A stretch of 44,217 bases of DNA from Oscillospiraceae bacterium (GCA_012729855.1 JAAYCI010000084.1:1-44217), one strand, 5' to 3'. Shown: positions 22,705 to 31,412, counted from the first letter of the stretch. Notes: a model not told the origin generated them from the letters alone. Translations and numbers: made by a program.

Positions 22705-23004
22705 TTAACTGGGGGCGGCGGCCTGCACAGGCTGGTGCACAGGCGCTGCCCGCAGCGCCTCTATGCCCTTGGCCACCGCCACCATAACGTCGGACAGGTT
22801 TTGGATTTCCTTGTGGCGGTATTCGCCGTAAATTTCGCCCGTGACGGTGGTGACATAAAACGGCGAAAGGTGGTTCAAAGCGGTGGCCTTGATGAACGCA
22901 ATGCAGGAGTCGCACCGGCAGATGTCGGCGTATTTTTCGGGGCTGAAGGTGAACTCGTTTTTCAAGACGGTATCCACCATACTCTCCATGTAATTTACGA
23001 TCAA
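22705..23004 (-). CDS. comFB: ComFB-family protein (99 aa)
   Basis: Short protein with the family's opening NYMESMVDTVL, the cysteine cluster CRCDSCIAFIKATALNHLSP (about residues 29-48) and YVTTVTGEIYGEY. Of the usual cysteines three are present, which in this family may bind zinc. Recent work links ComFB-type proteins to second-messenger binding; here that is only a possibility. I favour TTG 23004, eight bases after AAGGGG; GTG 23013 lies inside that site. First gene after a terminator and an extended -10 promoter, heading comFB-pilZ-ftsA-like. Confidence 0.85.
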   Translation of the reverse strand: MIVNYMESMVDTVLKNEFTFSPEKYADICRCDSCIAFIKATALNHLSPFYVTTVTGEIYGEYRHKEIQNLSDVMVAVAKGIEALRAAPVHQPVQAAAPS

Positions 23005-23089
23005 AAGGCTCACCCCTTTTAAAAAAACATGGGAACGCTTGGTTTTGGGTCAAAATCGCTGTGTTTTTTGTGCAGGTTCTTTTACTTGT

Positions 23090-23098
23090 ATTATAACA
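23090..23098 (-). promoter_or_regulatory. Extended -10 promoter for the comFB operon
   Basis: Minus strand TG-T-TATAAT (23090-23098) is a perfect extended -10; the -35 is only a T-run. It lies between the flhB-like terminator and comFB, giving about 80 nt of leader. Confidence 0.55.
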
Positions 23099-23109
23099 AA
23101 TTACAGCAG

Positions 23110-23139
23110 AAAAAAAAAGCCCGGCGTGGCGCCGGGCTA
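23110..23139 (-). terminator. Rho-independent terminator directly at the stop of the FlhB-like gene
   Basis: AGCCCGGC (23118-23125) and GCCGGGCT (23131-23138) form an 8-bp stem with a 5-base loop; on the minus strand nine or more T follow. The stem begins within the stop codon itself, so the fliK-like/flhB-like transcript ends abruptly here. Confidence 0.92.
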
Positions 23140-23565
23140 TGCACCGGTGCCGCCGCCGGGCGAAGCGGGGTCGCCCGGGGCGCTGTTTTCCAGCCCGGCC
23201 TGCGTGCCGCCGGTGGCGGGGGCGGAGCGGGCATTTTGCAGGCCGGCCTGTATCTCGCCGGCGGTGGCGCCGTGTTTGACGGTGGCCGAGACCTTCAATA
23301 TTTGCATATAGATGGCCGCGATGACCTCGTACAGCTCCACCGGGATATCGCGCCCCACCTCCAGCATGCATAGCATGGAGGCGGCGGAGTCGTCCTTGAA
23401 GACGGGGATGCCCTTCTCCTCGGCGATGCCGATGATTTTGTCGGCGATATTGCCATAGCCGGAGGCGATGACGACGGGGGCCATGTTGTCCTCCACGCGG
23501 TAGCGCAGGGCCGCGGCCTTGGTTTTGCCGGTATTCTTTTTACCTTTGGCGTCAAACTTTGACAT
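23137..23565 (-). CDS. FlhB C-terminal-domain-like protein (142 aa)
   Basis: Residues about 15-95 match the cytoplasmic domain of FlhB/YscU export-gate proteins (LRYRVEDNMAPVVIASGYGN, then GIAEEKGIPVFKDDSAA and VGRDIPVELYEVIAAIYMQI). No membrane helices and no NPTH autocleavage site are present, as in the stand-alone FlhB2/YlqH homologues. The last 45 residues are Gly/Pro-rich and probably disordered. It likely assists substrate-specificity switching of the flagellar export apparatus. ATG 23565 overlaps the upstream FliK-like gene by 14 nt, a strong sign of joint function. Confidence 0.88.
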   Translation of the reverse strand: MSKFDAKGKKNTGKTKAAALRYRVEDNMAPVVIASGYGNIADKIIGIAEEKGIPVFKDDSAASMLCMLEVGRDIPVELYEVIAAIYMQILKVSATVKHGATAGEIQAGLQNARSAPATGGTQAGLENSAPGDPASPGGGTGA

Positions 23566-25033
23566 CGATACCCGTCCTTTTGTGCGGCAGGTCGGTAAAC
23601 ACTTCCATCAGGCTGTGGGTGCGTTCCAACTTGTCGATATTGATGCTCTCGAAGCTGTAGCCGGTACCGGCCACCGCCTGGCGGATGGCCGGGCCAATGC
23701 CCTTGAAGGCGTCCAGATAGTCCGGCGGGCAAAGCAGGTTGAGCGCGATGCGTTTGCCGTGCACATAGAGCTCGCTTTCAAAGCGGCCCACGCTTTCAAT
23801 GTCGAACACCAGCAGCATGTGGTTGGCCACGCCGCTTTGGCCCTTGCGGGCGTCCTCGGGCGGGGGGGCGTCGGGGTCTATCCATATCTCGGCAAAGGCC
23901 TTGAGGTCCATGAACTCTACAGGTATTATATAATGTAATAGCGGCGTGAAATTGCTGGGGCTGGACAGCAGGCTGTGGATGATTTTCTCCAGCTTGTCGC
24001 CGGCCAGCAGCTTGATGTCCTCGCTTTCGGTCTCGCGGCCAATAATCTTGGCGATGACCTCCATCACCTGGCTTTCGTCCTCGGCGGCGCGGGCGGCACG
24101 GGCGCCGTCGGAAAACAGCATGCCTATCTGCTCGGGCGGCAACTGGCCGCTGCGGGCTTCCTCGGGCATGAATTTGTCTATGTAGGCGCTGAGCTTGGTC
24201 ACCAGCTCCTCGCGGGTCTCGGTGCCGTTCAGGGAACCCAGCAGCAGGCGCAAAGCGTCGGGCAGGAAGTCGTCGTTGTCGTTGTAGCGCGAGAGGTTAT
24301 AGACCACCAGCGGCAGGATCTTCTCCATTTGCGGGGTGTAAAGCACACTGCTTTCAATGTCCTTCAGCAGGGCGAAAATATCTTCCTTCAGCTGGGGCAG
24401 GTTGGTACTGGCTTCGGGTGAACGCAGGGCGGTGATGAGTGTTTCCAGCCGGCCGGAAAGGGCGGGGCTGGCGCTGAGACGGTCCTGCAGGAAGGTGAGG
24501 TTGTTGGCCACCGAGTCCAGCACATCGTGGCGGCTCATCACGGCGTTCAGGCTTTTCAGCAGCACGCCAATGCCGGTGGCGGTGTCGCGCTGGCCGCCGC
24601 TGGCGTCCAGTATCTGGCGCAGCTGGTCAAACAGCTCGCCCTTGAACATGGTGGTGTTTTGCTCCTGGCGCATCAGCTCGGGCACAATGTCCTCGGGTGA
24701 CAGCAGCAGCCGCTCGAACATCTGCTCTATCTCCTGCGTGAGCGAGGCGTTGGTGCCGGGGATGAGGCCGATGACCTCCTGCAGCATGGTGAGGTTGCGG
24801 ATGAGGGTGACGGTGACGGCCGGGTCCTTCAAAAGGTCGGTGAGGATGCGGGGGGCGTCCTCCTTGGGCACGTAGCCGGTATTCTGCTGCAGGATCTCGG
24901 AAGGGTCGGTGGTTTGTATAACCCGCGTGACATCGCTGAGGTTGAAGGGCACAGAGGGATCGGCCACTGGGCGGTTGGCCTGCAGCGGGGTTTTATCCAG
25001 CAATGGGGTGCTGATTTTAAGAATATCGGCCAT
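23552..25033 (-). CDS. FliK-like flagellar hook-length-control-type protein (493 aa)
   Basis: The long N-terminal region (about 1-380) is alpha-helical, without recognisable motifs. The C-terminal 110 residues (IDPDAPPPEDARKG, HMLLVFDIESVGRFESELYV, HGKRIALNLLCPPDYLDAF) have the beta-rich pattern of the FliK C-terminal domain that contacts FlhB. ATG 25033 has GAGGAG at good spacing; the upstream methionine has none. Coupling to an FlhB-like gene fits the known FliK-FlhB interaction, but N-terminal secretion features are not evident, so the exact role is inferred. A possible promoter TTCTCC-17-TATAAA lies about 55 bp upstream. Confidence 0.65.
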   Translation of the reverse strand: MADILKISTPLLDKTPLQANRPVADPSVPFNLSDVTRVIQTTDPSEILQQNTGYVPKEDAPRILTDLLKDPAVTVTLIRNLTMLQEVIGLIPGTNASLTQEIEQMFERLLLSPEDIVPELMRQEQNTTMFKGELFDQLRQILDASGGQRDTATGIGVLLKSLNAVMSRHDVLDSVANNLTFLQDRLSASPALSGRLETLITALRSPEASTNLPQLKEDIFALLKDIESSVLYTPQMEKILPLVVYNLSRYNDNDDFLPDALRLLLGSLNGTETREELVTKLSAYIDKFMPEEARSGQLPPEQIGMLFSDGARAARAAEDESQVMEVIAKIIGRETESEDIKLLAGDKLEKIIHSLLSSPSNFTPLLHYIIPVEFMDLKAFAEIWIDPDAPPPEDARKGQSGVANHMLLVFDIESVGRFESELYVHGKRIALNLLCPPDYLDAFKGIGPAIRQAVAGTGYSFESINIDKLERTHSLMEVFTDLPHKRTGIDVKV

Positions 25034-25197
25034 AGAAGAGGGCTCCTCGGTCAAAAAAGAGTTTTTGGGCAAGCGGTTTCTTAATTTTATAATAGCATGT
25101 TTGGGCGGGGAGAACCATACAGGCGGGCAACTTTGCCCTCAAAAGGGGGTTTGAGCTGAATTTTTTGTAAAAAAGGGGGACTCAGGGGGGTAAAATG

Positions 25198-25225
25198 TTG
25201 CGTGGAAACAAAATATGGCTATAAT
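25198..25225 (+). promoter_or_regulatory. Promoter of cheA
   Basis: TTGCGT (25198-25203), a 16-bp spacer and a perfect TATAAT (25220-25225), about 105 bp before cheA. Divergent from the fliK-like gene. No sigma-D type GCCGATAA element was seen. Confidence 0.6.
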
Positions 25226-25334
25226 ATATAGTGTATATCGTACGAAACCGGACAATGTTTAGCCCCGGTGTGTGCCGGCCTGCGCCGGATGTGGTACAAT
25301 GGCTGTAAAACTGAACTGAAAAGCAGGTGAGACC

Positions 25335-27461
25335 ATGAGCGTGATTGACGACAGCATGCGGCCCATGCTGGATACCTTCATTTTTGAAACCACCACCCTG
25401 TTGGATCAGCTGGATGAGATCTTGCTGGAGGCGGAAAAGGAAAAAGCCCTGACCGACGACCAGATAAACGAGATATTCCGCACGATGCACACGGTGAAGG
25501 GCTCGGCTGCGATGATGGGGCTGAACGACATTAGCGTGATGACCCACCGCGCCGAGGATATGTTTTTTATCATTCGGGATGACCCGAGCAAGATGGACGA
25601 CCAGAACACCGGCGTTATTTTCGACATCCTGTTTCAGGTGTCGGATTTTCTGCGCCAGGAGCTGGGCAATATCCAGGAGAACCCGGACGACTACCAGCCG
25701 GAGGACCCCACCCAGCTGACCGGTATCATTCAGCACGAGATAGCCGTGCTGAAGGGTGAGGCCGCCCATGAAGCGGCGCCCGCGGCAGCGGCGGCCCCGG
25801 CTGTGGCGCCGGCGGCGGCGGAAGCCCCGGCAGCGGCAACGGCAACAGGCGACCACGTGCATACCTTCCGCGTGTTCTTCCAGGACGACGCCCAGATGGT
25901 GCATGTGCGGGCCTTTATGCTGATGAACCGCCTGAAGGAGTATGGCGAGGTGCTGGACTCGGTGCCGCCCAACCCTGAGGTGAGCCCGGGCGCGCTGAAA
26001 GAGATTGAGGAAAACGGTTTTATGTTCCGCATAGAGTTTGAAGGGGACATTGGCCTGATTTCGCATGTGATTGAGGAGGACACCGACGTGGCCTCCTACG
26101 AAGAGGTGGAGGCTGAGGCTCCCGCCGCGGCAGATGCCCCCGCTGCCCAGATGCAACAGGAGGCGGATGACAGCGCCGAGGATACCCAGGTGGCCGAAAA
26201 ACCGGTGGAGGTTCAGAGGAAGACCGCCGGCGGCGGGCCGTCGCCCGGCAAGCAGAGCCTTATCAGCGTGAACCAGAGCAAGCTGGACAACCTGGTGAAC
26301 ATTATGGGCGAGATTGTTATTGCCGAGAGCATGGTGGCCAGCAACCCCGACCTGAAAGACCTGCCGCTGGATAACTTTAACAAGAGCGCCCGGCAGCTGC
26401 GCAAGCTGACAGACCAGCTGCAGGACATTGTGATGAGTATTCGCATGGTGCCGCTGACCGGCACCTTCCAGAAGATGGGCCGCATTGTGCGGGACATGAA
26501 CAAGAACCTGGGCAAGGATACCGAGCTGGTGACCCTGGGCGGCGAGGTGGAGGTGGACAAGAACATCACCGACGTGCTGGCCGACCCGCTGATGCATATG
26601 ATACGCAACTCGATGGACCATGGCATTGAGATGCCCGAAGACCGGCGCGCCGCCGGCAAGCGTGAGCCCGCCCGGGTGGTGCTGCAGGCCCAGAACGTGG
26701 GCAGCGATATTGTGATAACCATTGAGGACAACGGCAAGGGCCTGAACCGCGAAGTGCTGCTGAACAAGGCCGAGCGCAATGGCATTTTGACCAAGCCCCG
26801 CAGCGATTACTCCGACAAGGAAGCTTTCATGCTGATTATGACGGCCGGCTTCTCCACCAACGAGGTGGTAACCGAGTACTCAGGCCGTGGCGTGGGCATG
26901 GACGTGGTGCGCAAGAACATTGAAAAGGTGGGCGGCACCGTCTCGGTGGACTCCGTTCCCGGCGAGGGCACCACCTTTACCATTAAGATACCGCTGACCC
27001 TGGCCATTGTGGACGGCATGGAAGTGGGCGTGGCGGAGGATACCTTCACCATTCCCATCACCTCGATAAGCCAGATATACAAGCTGAGCGAGGAGACCGA
27101 GCTGCTGTACGACACCGACGGCACCGAGATGGTGATGGTGCGCGGCGAGTGCTACCCCATCATCCGGCTGCACCGCATCTACGACATTGACACCGAGGTG
27201 ACCGAGCTGTCGGAAGGTATTTTGATCATTGTGGAGAGCGGCGAGAGCAAGGCCTGTATCTTCACCGACCGCCTGATTGGCGAACAGCAGGTGGTGGTAA
27301 AGAGCTTCCCGAAATTCTTTGACCGCTACAATGTGAAGGAACTGGGCTTCTCGGGCTGCACCATCATGGGTGACGGTTCCATCAGCCTGATTCTGGACAT
27401 CAACAGCCTGCTGGGGGCCTACCGCACCGATTCCAGCAGCATGGTGCGCTCGATGTATTAA
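25335..27461 (+). CDS. cheA: Chemotaxis histidine kinase CheA (708 aa)
   Basis: Complete five-domain kinase. P1 phosphotransfer domain with the phospho-accepting histidine H52 in FRTMHTVKGSAAMMG. P2-like response-regulator-docking domain at about 178-262, set between two Ala/Pro/Glu-rich linkers. P3 dimerisation (NQSKLDNLVNIMGEIVIAES onward, about 315-370). P4 ATPase with N box HMIRNSMDHGIE, G1 IEDNGKGLN, F/G2 boxes FSTNEVVTEYSGRGVGMD. P5 CheW-like regulatory domain from about 555. ATG 25335 follows GCAGGTGAG. It phosphorylates response regulators (none of CheY type in the window; CheB and CheV are) in response to receptor arrays. Confidence 0.97.
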   Translation: MSVIDDSMRPMLDTFIFETTTLLDQLDEILLEAEKEKALTDDQINEIFRTMHTVKGSAAMMGLNDISVMTHRAEDMFFIIRDDPSKMDDQNTGVIFDILFQVSDFLRQELGNIQENPDDYQPEDPTQLTGIIQHEIAVLKGEAAHEAAPAAAAAPAVAPAAAEAPAAATATGDHVHTFRVFFQDDAQMVHVRAFMLMNRLKEYGEVLDSVPPNPEVSPGALKEIEENGFMFRIEFEGDIGLISHVIEEDTDVASYEEVEAEAPAAADAPAAQMQQEADDSAEDTQVAEKPVEVQRKTAGGGPSPGKQSLISVNQSKLDNLVNIMGEIVIAESMVASNPDLKDLPLDNFNKSARQLRKLTDQLQDIVMSIRMVPLTGTFQKMGRIVRDMNKNLGKDTELVTLGGEVEVDKNITDVLADPLMHMIRNSMDHGIEMPEDRRAAGKREPARVVLQAQNVGSDIVITIEDNGKGLNREVLLNKAERNGILTKPRSDYSDKEAFMLIMTAGFSTNEVVTEYSGRGVGMDVVRKNIEKVGGTVSVDSVPGEGTTFTIKIPLTLAIVDGMEVGVAEDTFTIPITSISQIYKLSEETELLYDTDGTEMVMVRGECYPIIRLHRIYDIDTEVTELSEGILIIVESGESKACIFTDRLIGEQQVVVKSFPKFFDRYNVKELGFSGCTIMGDGSISLILDINSLLGAYRTDSSSMVRSMY

Positions 27462-27520
27462 AACCGTGCAAACGGTGCATATAGCAGGGCGCGCATCTGG
27501 CGCCCAAGGAGGGTTTTATC

Positions 27521-28012
27521 ATGGCAGATGTGACCGCACAGGTTATTGATATATCGGTGGAAAGAGACGAACTGGAGGGCAAGAGCCTGACATTCTTTAT
27601 TGGCGACACCATGTATGGCCTGCCGCTGACCAACGTGCTGGAAATTATTGGCGTACAGCCCATTGCCACGGTGCCGGGCACCCCGGCCTATGTGAAGGGC
27701 GTTATCAACCTGAGGGGCGGCATAGTGCCGCTGGTGGACGTACGGCTGAAGTTTGGCCAGATGCCGCGGGAATATGACGACCAGACCAATGTGATCATCA
27801 CCGTGCTGGATGATATCACCGTGGGGCTGGTGGTGGACCGCGTTTCCAACGTGATAAAGGCCGAGGCGGTGGACACGTCGTCGCTGCCGGAGTTCTCCAC
27901 CGTGAACAACAACCGTTACATGACCAGCGTGTCCCGCGTGGGCGACATGTTGGTGATGAACCTGAACTGCGAGACCATTTTGGAAGATGACAATATCTTG
28001 CATATAGGGTAA
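27521..28012 (+). CDS. cheW: Chemotaxis coupling protein CheW (163 aa)
   Basis: Single CheW domain linking chemoreceptors to CheA: LTFFIGDTMYGLPLTNVLEI, VPGTPAYVKGVINLRGGIVP, and VVDRVSNVIKAEAVD are standard segments. ATG 27521 follows GGAGGG after a 59-nt gap from cheA. Length is typical. It is followed by a terminator-like hairpin, so cheR and cheB may be expressed at a lower or separate level. Confidence 0.96.
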   Translation: MADVTAQVIDISVERDELEGKSLTFFIGDTMYGLPLTNVLEIIGVQPIATVPGTPAYVKGVINLRGGIVPLVDVRLKFGQMPREYDDQTNVIITVLDDITVGLVVDRVSNVIKAEAVDTSSLPEFSTVNNNRYMTSVSRVGDMLVMNLNCETILEDDNILHIG

Positions 28013-28031
28013 GCGGTAAACCAACCAAATA

Positions 28032-28072
28032 AACAGCGGCACAGGCTTCTGCCGGTGTGCTGCTGTTTTTTT
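28032..28072 (+). terminator. Terminator between cheW and cheR
   Basis: AACAGC-GGCAC pairs with GTGTGC-GCTGTT around a short loop containing a GGC/GCC inner pair, followed by a run of about eight T. Partial read-through or a weak promoter in the 45 bp before cheR is needed for cheR expression. Confidence 0.75.
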
Positions 28073-28117
28073 GCATAATTCATAAAATTGAACTTGAACA
28101 GGGGGTCTCGGTTTGCT

Positions 28118-28930
28118 ATGATAGAGTTAACCGACAGAGAGTTTACTACACTGCGGGACTATGTGCTGAAAAATTTTGGCATTGACTTGTCCAAGAAGCG
28201 GGTGCTCATTCAGGGCCGGCTGACCACCACACTGCAGCAGAAGGGGTTTGCCAATTTCACAGACTATATCCAGTTTGTGATGGCCGACAAAACCGGCACC
28301 GAGGTGAACCTGCTGCTGAACAAGCTGACCACCAACCTGACCTACTTCATGCGCGAAAAAGAGCATTTCGACTATGTGCGCGATGTGGTGCTGCCCGAGT
28401 TTGACCGGGCGGGCGGCAAGCGGGAGATTCGGGTGTGGAGCGCGGGCTGTTCGTCGGGCGAGGAGCCCTACACCCTGGCCATGACCATTATGGACTACTA
28501 TGCCGGCAAGGGGAATGCGCCCAAGATTTCGCTGCTGGCGTCTGATATCTCGCAGAAGGTGCTGGCCGAGGCGCAGAAGGCCGTATACCTGGAAGAGGGC
28601 CTGAAGGACCTGCCCACCGGCTGGAAGACCAAGTATTTCGACCACATGGGCGGGGATGAATACCGGGTGAAGGATGCCGTGCGCCAGAAGGTGACCTTCA
28701 AGACGGTGAACCTGATGGACCCGTTCCGGTTTTCGGCGCCGTTTGAGATCATCTTCTGCCGCAACGTGATGATCTATTTTGAAAAGCAGCGCAAAAATGA
28801 ACTGATCAACAAGTATTACACTTGGACGCGTCCGGGGTTCTATTTCTTCATCAGCCATTCGGAGAATGTGGACCGCAACAGCAGCCAGTTCAGGATGGTC
28901 AAGCCGTCCATCTTCCGGCGCGACCCCTGA
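28118..28930 (+). CDS. cheR: Chemotaxis protein methyltransferase CheR (270 aa)
   Basis: SAM-dependent glutamate methyltransferase acting on chemoreceptors. N-terminal helical domain (about 1-70), then the Rossmann fold: REIRVWSAGCSSGEEPYTLA binds SAM, followed by ISLLASDISQKVLAEAQKAV, FEIIFCRNVMIYFEKQ (catalytic-region motif) and the final FFISHSENV. ATG 28118 is chosen; an in-frame TTG upstream at 28088 has no better site. The ribosome binding site AGGGGGT is rather distant. Works with CheB, 71 nt downstream, in adaptation. Confidence 0.95.
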   Translation: MIELTDREFTTLRDYVLKNFGIDLSKKRVLIQGRLTTTLQQKGFANFTDYIQFVMADKTGTEVNLLLNKLTTNLTYFMREKEHFDYVRDVVLPEFDRAGGKREIRVWSAGCSSGEEPYTLAMTIMDYYAGKGNAPKISLLASDISQKVLAEAQKAVYLEEGLKDLPTGWKTKYFDHMGGDEYRVKDAVRQKVTFKTVNLMDPFRFSAPFEIIFCRNVMIYFEKQRKNELINKYYTWTRPGFYFFISHSENVDRNSSQFRMVKPSIFRRDP

Positions 28931-29001
28931 GCAGGGTGCAGGCCCGTTTTTGGCGAATGCGGCACCCCGGACAATGACAACCAACGCAAGGAGGCAACAC
29001 C

Positions 29002-30030
29002 ATGGCGCCTATCCGGGTCATGATCGTGGATGATTCCCCTTTTTTCAAGGGTACGTTAAAGTCGGCCATTGGGCGGGAACCGCAAATGGAGGTGGCCGGC
29101 CTGGCCTCCAACGGGCTGGAGGCGCTGGAGCTGGTGCCGACGGTGCAGCCTGATGTGATAATTTGTGACGTACAGATGCCCAAGATGAGCGGCATTGAGT
29201 TTTTGAAGGCGCTGTTGCCCCGGTACAAGATACCGGTGGTGGTCATCTCGGGTACGCCGGGGGTCACGCTGTCGGCGCTGCAGAACGGCGCGGTGGATTT
29301 TATTGCCAAGCCCTCGGCCGGCGAGACCAGCACCGATTTTTTGAAGCGGGTGGTGCAGACCATCAAGATTGCGGCCTCGGCCAACGTGGGGGCCAAGATG
29401 GCGTTTCACAAAAGCAAGGCCCACACCGTGGCCATGCTTACCCGCGCGCCCACCGACGTGGTGGTGGCCATTGGGGCGTCTACCGGCGGCACCGACGCTA
29501 TTTTGGCGGTGGTGCGCGACTTGCCCGCCGGTTTTCCGCCGGTGCTGATGACCCAGCACATGCCGGAGGGCTTTACCGCCATGTATGCCGAGCGCCTGAA
29601 CCGCGAGTGCAAGATGCGGGTGCAGGAAGCCAGGGACGGCATGCGGGTGGAAAAAGGGCTGATGATACTGGCGGCCGGCGCCCACCAGATGCGGCTGCAC
29701 CGTGACGCCAAGGGCTACTATGTAAGCTCCAAGAAGGGGATGAAGGTGAACGGGCATATCCCCTCGGTGGAGGTATTGTTTGAGTCGGTGGCCGAGGTGG
29801 CCGGCGCCAAGGCGGTGGGGATTATATTGACCGGCATGGGCGGCGACGGTGCCGAGGGGCTTTTGACGATGCGCAAGGCTGGGGCCTACACCATAGGGCA
29901 GGACAAGGAGACCAGCGTGGTGTACGGCATGCCGATGATGGCTTATAACAAAGGCGCGGTAATGACCCAGCTGCCGCTGGATGAGATTACCGGGCATTTG
30001 ATAAACCACTTGAACAAGATGAAAAACTGA
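29002..30030 (+). CDS. cheB: Chemotaxis response regulator/methylesterase CheB (342 aa)
   Basis: N-terminal receiver domain (MIVDDSPFF, phospho-acceptor D56 in IICDVQMPKMSG, KPSAG) joined to a C-terminal methylesterase domain with the catalytic serine in IGASTGGTDA (about residue 160), histidine in MTQHMPEGF (about 193) and aspartate in GMGGDGAEGL (about 283). CheA-phosphorylated CheB removes methyl groups from receptors. ATG 29002 follows AAGGAGG. All catalytic residues are present. Confidence 0.96.
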   Translation: MAPIRVMIVDDSPFFKGTLKSAIGREPQMEVAGLASNGLEALELVPTVQPDVIICDVQMPKMSGIEFLKALLPRYKIPVVVISGTPGVTLSALQNGAVDFIAKPSAGETSTDFLKRVVQTIKIAASANVGAKMAFHKSKAHTVAMLTRAPTDVVVAIGASTGGTDAILAVVRDLPAGFPPVLMTQHMPEGFTAMYAERLNRECKMRVQEARDGMRVEKGLMILAAGAHQMRLHRDAKGYYVSSKKGMKVNGHIPSVEVLFESVAEVAGAKAVGIILTGMGGDGAEGLLTMRKAGAYTIGQDKETSVVYGMPMMAYNKGAVMTQLPLDEITGHLINHLNKMKN

Positions 30031-30103
30031 AAGATGGTGCCTTATCCGCCGGCCTGTGGGCAGGCGGATTTGCCTATGCGGAAAACAGACAGGAGGGGCT
30101 TTG

Positions 30104-31051
30104 ATGCGGACGATAGAGACCATTGGGATTTTTGGCGCCGGCACGATGGGGGCCAACATTGCACAGGAGTTTGCACTGTATGGCTATCAGGTTCGGCTGT
30201 ACTCCCGCACGGCGGCCACGCTGGAGGGCGCCAAAGCGGTGATGGAAACGGGCCTTGCACTGATGGCTGAGGAGGGGCTGACCTGCGAAGCCGCCGCGCG
30301 CGACGCCATGGGGCGGATAACCTTTACCACCAGCCTGGAGGAAGCCGCCGAGGGCTGCGACTGGGTGATGGAGACCATCACCGAAAACCCCGCCGCCAAG
30401 ACAGCGCTGTTTGAGCAGCTGGATGCCGTGTGCCCGATGGGGGTGCTGTTTTCCAGCGATACCTCGGGGATGGATATTTTCCCGCTGGTGCCAAAGCGCC
30501 GCCTGCCGGACACGCTGATTACCCACTATGTGGCGCCGGCCCACCTGATACCGCTGGTGGAGCTGGTGCGCGGCGAGCACACCACCGACGACGTGGTAGA
30601 GGGCATGCGCGCCATATACGAAAAGATGGGCAAAATACCCATTGTGCTGGACAAGTATGTGCCCGGGTTTATTTTAAACCGCATTCAGGGGGCGATAGAG
30701 AACGAGGTGTCCTGGATGCTGGAGGAGGCGATTGTGTCGCCCGAGGAGCTGGACCTGGCGATAAAGTCCAGCCTGATGCTGCGGGGGGTGGTGCTGGGCG
30801 TGGTGCAGCGCTCCGACTTTACGGGGCTGGATTCCCGCCATCATATTCGCACCTCCAACCCCTATGTGCCGCCCAAGTCTGAGGGGCGCGCGCAGGAGGA
30901 GCTGTACCAGCAGGGGCATTATGGCGTGAAGACCGGCAAGGGTTTTTATGACTATGGCGGCCGCAGCAAAGAGGACGTGTACGCCGAGCGGGACCGCCGC
31001 ATCATAAAAGTATGGAAGGCCGCGAGCGATATGATAAAAAACCCGGTGTGA
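30104..31051 (+). CDS. 3-hydroxyacyl-CoA (3-hydroxybutyryl-CoA-type) dehydrogenase (315 aa)
   Basis: NAD-binding Rossmann start IGIFGAGTMGANIAQEFA (about residues 7-24), the SDTSGM segment, the catalytic-region YVAPAHLIPLVELVRG (usually HFFNP in butyryl-pathway enzymes; here HYVAPAH) and the C-terminal VPGFILNRIQGAIENE and GHYGVKTGKGFYDY typical of the family. The altered HYVAP motif suggests a related short-chain or lambda-crystallin-like hydroxyacyl dehydrogenase rather than classical Hbd, so the substrate is uncertain. ATG 30104 follows AGGAGGGG. It follows cheB on the same strand, but a functional link is unlikely. Confidence 0.85.
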   Translation: MRTIETIGIFGAGTMGANIAQEFALYGYQVRLYSRTAATLEGAKAVMETGLALMAEEGLTCEAAARDAMGRITFTTSLEEAAEGCDWVMETITENPAAKTALFEQLDAVCPMGVLFSSDTSGMDIFPLVPKRRLPDTLITHYVAPAHLIPLVELVRGEHTTDDVVEGMRAIYEKMGKIPIVLDKYVPGFILNRIQGAIENEVSWMLEEAIVSPEELDLAIKSSLMLRGVVLGVVQRSDFTGLDSRHHIRTSNPYVPPKSEGRAQEELYQQGHYGVKTGKGFYDYGGRSKEDVYAERDRRIIKVWKAASDMIKNPV

Positions 31052-31063
31052 TGTAAAATAAAC

Positions 31064-31096
31064 AAAGCGGCTGCCTGTGGGCGGCTGCTTTTTTAC
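31064..31096 (+). terminator. Terminator after the hydroxyacyl-CoA dehydrogenase
   Basis: AAAGC-GGCTGCC pairs with GGCGGCT-GCTTT (two wobble pairs), loop of four, followed by T6. Confidence 0.85.
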
Positions 31097-31135
31097 ATGA
31101 AGGCAGAGATGCTGCACAAAAAAGTGCCGGCATTT

Positions 31136-31196
31136 TGAAGTGCACCCCTTCCATTAAACAGTTTATCATACTGTCTAACTTTTGGGGTGCACTTCA
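31136..31196. mobile_element. 61-bp palindromic element with IS3-like ends
   Basis: TGAAGTGCACCCC (31136-31148) and GGGGTGCACTTCA (31184-31196) are 13-bp perfect terminal inverted repeats; an inner ACAGT/ACTGT pair (31158-31162, 31170-31174) nests within. Read from the right, the sequence begins with the TGCACCCCAAAAGTTAGACA pattern familiar from IS3/IS150-type termini. It is too short to encode a transposase and looks like a miniature derivative or a solo end-to-end remnant. Confidence 0.6.
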
Positions 31197-31355
31197 GTGC
31201 CGCGGGGTTTCTGTTTGTGTGTGGATGGGCATGTGCGGGGAGACGGCCAATCATGCCAGGCGGCAAGCTGGCCACAATGCTGCCCGGTTGGGGGTTTTCA
31301 AACCGTTGCCGGGGGAGGGCGGGCGTCAAGGCGTTGCGTGGATGCAGCATGCGCC

Positions 31356-31401
31356 CAAAAAACTGTGGGCCCAGCATAGGCAATGCCGGGCCCGCAGTTT
31401 T
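31356..31401 (-). terminator. Terminator of copA
   Basis: AAACTGTGGGCCC (31360-31372) and GGGCCCGCAGTTT (31388-31400) pair over 13 bp with one G-U; on the minus strand T-run follows. It lies 12 bp beyond the copA stop. Confidence 0.85.
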
Positions 31402-31412
31402 GCATGGCTTTT

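Noticed and set aside
25182-26621. Long open frame (479 codons) antisense to cheA
   Set aside because: It mirrors the codon pattern of the GC-rich cheA gene, lacks a ribosome binding site and encodes low-complexity His/Val/Leu-rich sequence without any family motif.
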